Source: Candidatus Latescibacterota bacterium (lineage in GTDB: Bacteria > JAAXHH01 > JACQVL01). From it: a DNA stretch of 9,462 bases. The translations under genes and the position numbers were made by a program. The DNA lies in contig JACQVL010000276.1 of NCBI GenBank assembly GCA_016209865.1, positions 1 to 9,462 of the forward strand. Direction: 5' to 3'. Shown here in pieces: positions 6,718 through 9,462 of the stretch. Below the pieces are notes generated by a model, which worked only from the letters and a program-made list of their open reading frames with translations, was not told where the DNA came from and searched no databases. Every line of letters starts with the position of its first letter. Positions within the stretch are counted from its first letter, which is position 1.

Positions 6718-8331
6718 ATGCCGACGATCAAAATCGACGAGAAAGAAGTCACCGTCGACGCCGGACTGACCCTCATCCAGGCGGCGGCCACAGCCGGGAT
6801 CGACATCCCGCACTTCTGCTACCATCCGGGGCTGCCGATCGACGGGAACTGCCGGATGTGCCTGGTTGAGATGGAAATCCGTCCCGGCGTCTTCGGCCTG
6901 GTGGCCGGATGCGTCCAGACCGTGACGAAGGACGGGATGCAGATACGGACGAACACGCCCACCGTCTTGAAGAACCGGGAAGGGGTGATGGAGTTCTTCC
7001 TCATCAACCATCCACTCGACTGTCCGTGGTGCGACCAGGCGGGGGAATGCCGGCTGCAGGATTATTCGTTCGAGCATGGCCGGGCGGACAGCCGGTTCGT
7101 CGAGACGAAGCGCGTCCCCCCGAAGAAAGACTTGGGACCGCACATCCTGCTCTACTCCACACGTTGTATCCTTTGCACCCGCTGCATCCGATTCTGCGAC
7201 GAGATCGCCGGCACTTCTGAACTCGGCATCGTCCACATGGGCTCCCATTCGGAGATCGACACCTTCCCCGGCCAGCCGCTCGACAACAAGCTGTCGGGGA
7301 ACGTGGCGGACATCTGTCCAGTCGGCGCGCTCGTCACGAAGGACTTCCTGTATAAGCCCCGGATCTGGCATTACACGACAGTGCGGACGATCTGCACCGG
7401 ATGCAGCACTGGATGCAACACGATGATGGAAGTGATGCACCAGAAAATCTACCGCATTCGGCCGCGGGAGAACATGGAGGTCAACCAGTACTGGATGTGC
7501 GACGACGGGCGGTTCGGGTACCACGCGCTCCAGGAGGCCGAACGAGTGAAGGTCCCGATGAAGCGGGTGAACGGGACGTTGCAGGCGACGACGTGGAAAG
7601 AGGCGCTGCAGGCGGTCTCGGACGGATTCTCCCGGCTGATCGGGGAAACCGGCCAGTCGGCGGTCGGGGTGGTCGGGTCAGCCCAGTGGACGAACGAAGA
7701 GAATTTCTTACTGAGCAAACTGGCGCGGGAGGCGTTCAAGACGTCGCACATCGGCCTGTACGTCAAGCCGCCCGGCGAGGGATGGGTGTCGAAGAGCGGG
7801 TTCCGGATCGAAGCGGACAAGACGCCGAACGCCCGTGGGGCGCGGGAGATGCTCGGCGCGGCGGACATGCGGGGGATCGTGGACGGGATCAACGCCGGGA
7901 CGATCAAGGGACTGTACATCGTCGGCGGGGACTTAGGGCTTGTCCTCTCGGCGGCGGAGAAGGAGGCGCTCGGCAAGCTGGAGTGCCTGGTCGTCCAGGA
8001 CATCGTCCACTCTGAGCTGGTCGACCTGGCGCACGTTGTCCTGGCGGGGGCAAGCTGGGCGGAGAAGGACGGGACGATGACGAACGTCAACGGCCGCGTC
8101 CAGCGGCTGCGCCGCGCGTTCCCCCCGCCCGGCGAGGCGCGGACGGACGGCGAGATCATCCGCCAGGTCGGGAAACAGTGTGGAGTCGACCTCGGTCCCG
8201 GCGCGCCCGCCGAGATCATGAACGAGATCGCGCGGACGGTGGAGGGGTATGCCGGGCTGTCGTACTCCGTCATCGGCGAGCAGGGCGCGATGACGGGCAT
8301 CGGGCAGCCGTCGGAGGCGGCGGGAGGATAA
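6718..8331 (+). CDS. nuoG: NADH-quinone oxidoreductase subunit G (NuoG), short form
   Basis: NuoG carries the electron wire of the NADH module. Visible ligand sets are: 2Fe-2S N1b (Cys34, Cys45, Cys48, Cys65 in an N-terminal ferredoxin domain); N5 (His98, Cys102, Cys105, Cys111 in NHPLDCPWCDQAGEC); N4 (Cys150, Cys153, Cys156 and Cys200 in DICPVGAL); and the off-pathway N7 (Cys226, Cys229, Cys233, Cys261), with the same 35-residue span as in the Thermus enzyme. Residues from about 290 form the molybdopterin-oxidoreductase-like domain (GLYIVGGDLG, LAGASWAEKDGTMTNVNGRV), which binds no cofactor in complex I. At 537 residues the protein is far shorter than the E. coli (about 908) or Thermus (783) subunit; the shortening is all in this domain. 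The frame is intact and ends cleanly in TAA. The ATG at 6718 has AGGA nine bases upstream. Confidence 0.96.
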   Translation: MPTIKIDEKEVTVDAGLTLIQAAATAGIDIPHFCYHPGLPIDGNCRMCLVEMEIRPGVFGLVAGCVQTVTKDGMQIRTNTPTVLKNREGVMEFFLINHPLDCPWCDQAGECRLQDYSFEHGRADSRFVETKRVPPKKDLGPHILLYSTRCILCTRCIRFCDEIAGTSELGIVHMGSHSEIDTFPGQPLDNKLSGNVADICPVGALVTKDFLYKPRIWHYTTVRTICTGCSTGCNTMMEVMHQKIYRIRPRENMEVNQYWMCDDGRFGYHALQEAERVKVPMKRVNGTLQATTWKEALQAVSDGFSRLIGETGQSAVGVVGSAQWTNEENFLLSKLAREAFKTSHIGLYVKPPGEGWVSKSGFRIEADKTPNARGAREMLGAADMRGIVDGINAGTIKGLYIVGGDLGLVLSAAEKEALGKLECLVVQDIVHSELVDLAHVVLAGASWAEKDGTMTNVNGRVQRLRRAFPPPGEARTDGEIIRQVGKQCGVDLGPGAPAEIMNEIARTVEGYAGLSYSVIGEQGAMTGIGQPSEAAGG

Positions 8332-8337
8332 AGAACC

Positions 8338-8368
8338 GGGATTCGGGATTCGGGGTAAGGGGTTCGGG
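8338..8368 (+). repeat. Five G-runs at exact 7-base spacing, potential G-quadruplex
   Basis: G-runs begin at 8338, 8345, 8352, 8359 and 8366, every seven bases, with lengths 3, 3, 4, 4 and 3. The spacers are ATTC, ATTC, TAA and TTC. This reads as a degenerate tandem array of the heptamer GGGATTC, and it also satisfies the standard G-quadruplex pattern with five candidate G-runs and loops of 3-4 bases. The G-rich strand is the mRNA-sense strand, so a quadruplex could form in the transcript between nuoG and nuoH. The array starts seven bases after the nuoG stop. Confidence 0.75.
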
Positions 8369-8374
8369 AAAGGC

Positions 8375-8410
8375 GAAGAACGCAACGGAGAACACAATGA
8401 AGAACGCAAC
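8375..8410 (+). repeat. 12-base direct repeat in the nuoG-nuoH spacer
   Basis: GAAGAACGCAAC occurs at 8375-8386 and again at 8399-8410, exactly 24 bases apart. The bases after each copy are also alike (GGAGAACACAAT after the first, CAGGAATCTATAAT after the second), as if a unit of about 24 bases had been duplicated. The second copy leads straight into AGGA (8412-8415), the nuoH ribosome-binding site. No function is known to me. Confidence 0.7.
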
Positions 8411-8422
8411 CAGGAATCTATA

Positions 8423-9462
8423 ATGTCTAATGATGTCCTGATCCAGATTCTGATCGACGTGATCAAAATCGTCATCTTGCTGTTCGGGGTGCTCACCGCC
8501 GTCGCCTACCTCTCGCTGGCGGAACGCCGGGTCAGCGCGGTCATCCAGGACCGGCTGGGGCCGAACCGGGTCGGCCCGTTCGGTCTGCTCCAACCCCTGG
8601 CCGACGGCATCAAGTTCATGTGGAAAGAGGATTTCAGCCCTGCCAGGGTGGACAAATTCCTCTTCTTCCTGGCTCCGGCGATGATCCTCATCCCGTCGCT
8701 GTTAACGTTTGCCGTCATCCCGTTCGGGGATACGATTACGATTAAGGGGTACACCATCCCGCTCCGCATCATCGACCTGAACGTCGGCATCCTGTACTTC
8801 TTAGGGATGACGTCGGTGGGAGTGTACGGCATCGCGCTTGGCGGATGGGGGTCGAACAACAAGTACACCCTGCTCGGCGGCATCCGGTCGTCCGCTCAGA
8901 TGATCAGCTACGAGCTCGCCCTCGGCCTGTCGATCGTCGGGGTGTTGATGCTCTCCGGCTCGCTCCAGTTGCCCGATATCATCCGCGCCCAGATGGGGTC
9001 GTACGCCGGGTTCATCCCGAAATGGAACATCGTCCGGCAGCCGCTCGGGTTTCTGGTGTTCGTCGTCGCGGCGTTCGCGGAGAACAACCGGCTCCCGTTC
9101 GACCTGGCCGAGGCGGAGCAGGAACTGGTGGCCGGGTACCACTCCGAATACAGCAGTATGAAGTTTTCGATGTTCATGATCGCGGAGTACGCGAACATGA
9201 CGGCGGCGTCCGCGCTGATAGTCGTCCTGTTCTTCGGCGGCTGGCACGTGCCCGGCCTCTTCCGGCTTGGCCTGTCCCCGTTGACGATGAGTCTGGTCGG
9301 ACTGGCCGCGTTCCTGGTCAAGACCGGGGTCTTCTTGTTCATCTACATCTGGGTGCGGTGGACGCTCCCCCGGTTCCGGTACGACCAGTTGATGGGCCTG
9401 GGTTGGAAAGTCATGCTGCCGCTGGCGCTGTTCAACATCGTGGCGACGGCCGGGATTATGCT
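8423..9462 (+). CDS. nuoH: NADH-quinone oxidoreductase subunit H (NuoH), cut by window edge
   Basis: NuoH is the membrane subunit holding the quinone entrance and the start of the proton path. The frame is open for 346 codons to the right edge, close to the usual family length, so only a short C-terminal part can be missing. It is strongly hydrophobic, with about eight membrane segments. Signature stretches are AERRVSAVIQDRLGPNRVGP (33-52), LADGIKFMWKEDFSP just after it, and NNRLPFDLAEAEQELVAG (221-238), the acidic loop near the quinone site. This is followed by YHSEYSSMKFSMFMIAEYAN. The ATG at 8423 has AGGA seven bases upstream. It is separated from nuoG by 91 bases of repeat-bearing spacer, the largest gap in the operon here. 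Confidence 0.97.
   Translation, partial: MSNDVLIQILIDVIKIVILLFGVLTAVAYLSLAERRVSAVIQDRLGPNRVGPFGLLQPLADGIKFMWKEDFSPARVDKFLFFLAPAMILIPSLLTFAVIPFGDTITIKGYTIPLRIIDLNVGILYFLGMTSVGVYGIALGGWGSNNKYTLLGGIRSSAQMISYELALGLSIVGVLMLSGSLQLPDIIRAQMGSYAGFIPKWNIVRQPLGFLVFVVAAFAENNRLPFDLAEAEQELVAGYHSEYSSMKFSMFMIAEYANMTAASALIVVLFFGGWHVPGLFRLGLSPLTMSLVGLAAFLVKTGVFLFIYIWVRWTLPRFRYDQLMGLGWKVMLPLALFNIVATAGIM

Noticed and set aside
8332-8422. Transcription terminator between nuoG and nuoH
   Set aside because: No GC-rich inverted repeat followed by a T run is present, and complex I genes continue in the same direction.
7449-8496. Long minus-strand frames opposite nuoG (7449-8300 and 7933-8496)
   Set aside because: They are antisense to clearly conserved NuoG sequence, have no recognisable motifs, and are expected by chance in GC-rich DNA.

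Overview
The window is the start of a respiratory complex I (proton-pumping NADH:quinone oxidoreductase) operon from a GC-rich, Gram-negative (diderm) bacterium. By eye the coding DNA is clearly above 60% G+C. The diderm inference rests on a divergent AsmA-family gene, because these proteins work at the outer envelope. The exact phylum cannot be read from sequence alone. The NuoD, NuoF and NuoG motifs and the gene order remind me of Nitrospirota or Methylomirabilota-like bacteria, but this is a low-confidence impression.

Layout: positions 1-1265 hold the 5' two-fifths or more of an AsmA-family gene on the minus strand, running off the left edge. Positions 1266-1569 are a 304-base divergent intergenic region that is noticeably AT-richer. 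It carries a promoter candidate facing each way, both with a perfect TTGACA -35, and a small palindrome next to the rightward one. From 1570 to the right edge everything reads rightward: nuoA, nuoB, pyrE, nuoC, nuoD, nuoE, nuoF, nuoG and nuoH (nuoH is cut by the right edge after 346 codons). Junctions are tight: nuoA/nuoB overlap by 10 bases, pyrE/nuoC overlap as ATGA, and the other gaps are 6-26 bases. The exception is the 91-base nuoG-nuoH spacer, which contains a 7-base-period G-run array and a 12-base direct repeat.

The genes encode the NADH-dehydrogenase module (NuoE, NuoF, NuoG: FMN, N1a, N3, N1b, N4, N5 and N7 sites all have their ligands), the quinone-reducing connecting module (NuoB with N2, NuoC, NuoD) and the first two membrane subunits (NuoA, NuoH). 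NuoI-NuoN would be expected just beyond the right edge. The main oddity is pyrE (orotate phosphoribosyltransferase, pyrimidine synthesis) between nuoB and nuoC, translationally coupled to nuoC. Other points worth a look are a short NuoG, a local codon-composition drop at the 3' end of nuoF, and the structured nuoG-nuoH spacer. I see no wholly new system here; most of the window is ordinary conserved respiratory machinery.
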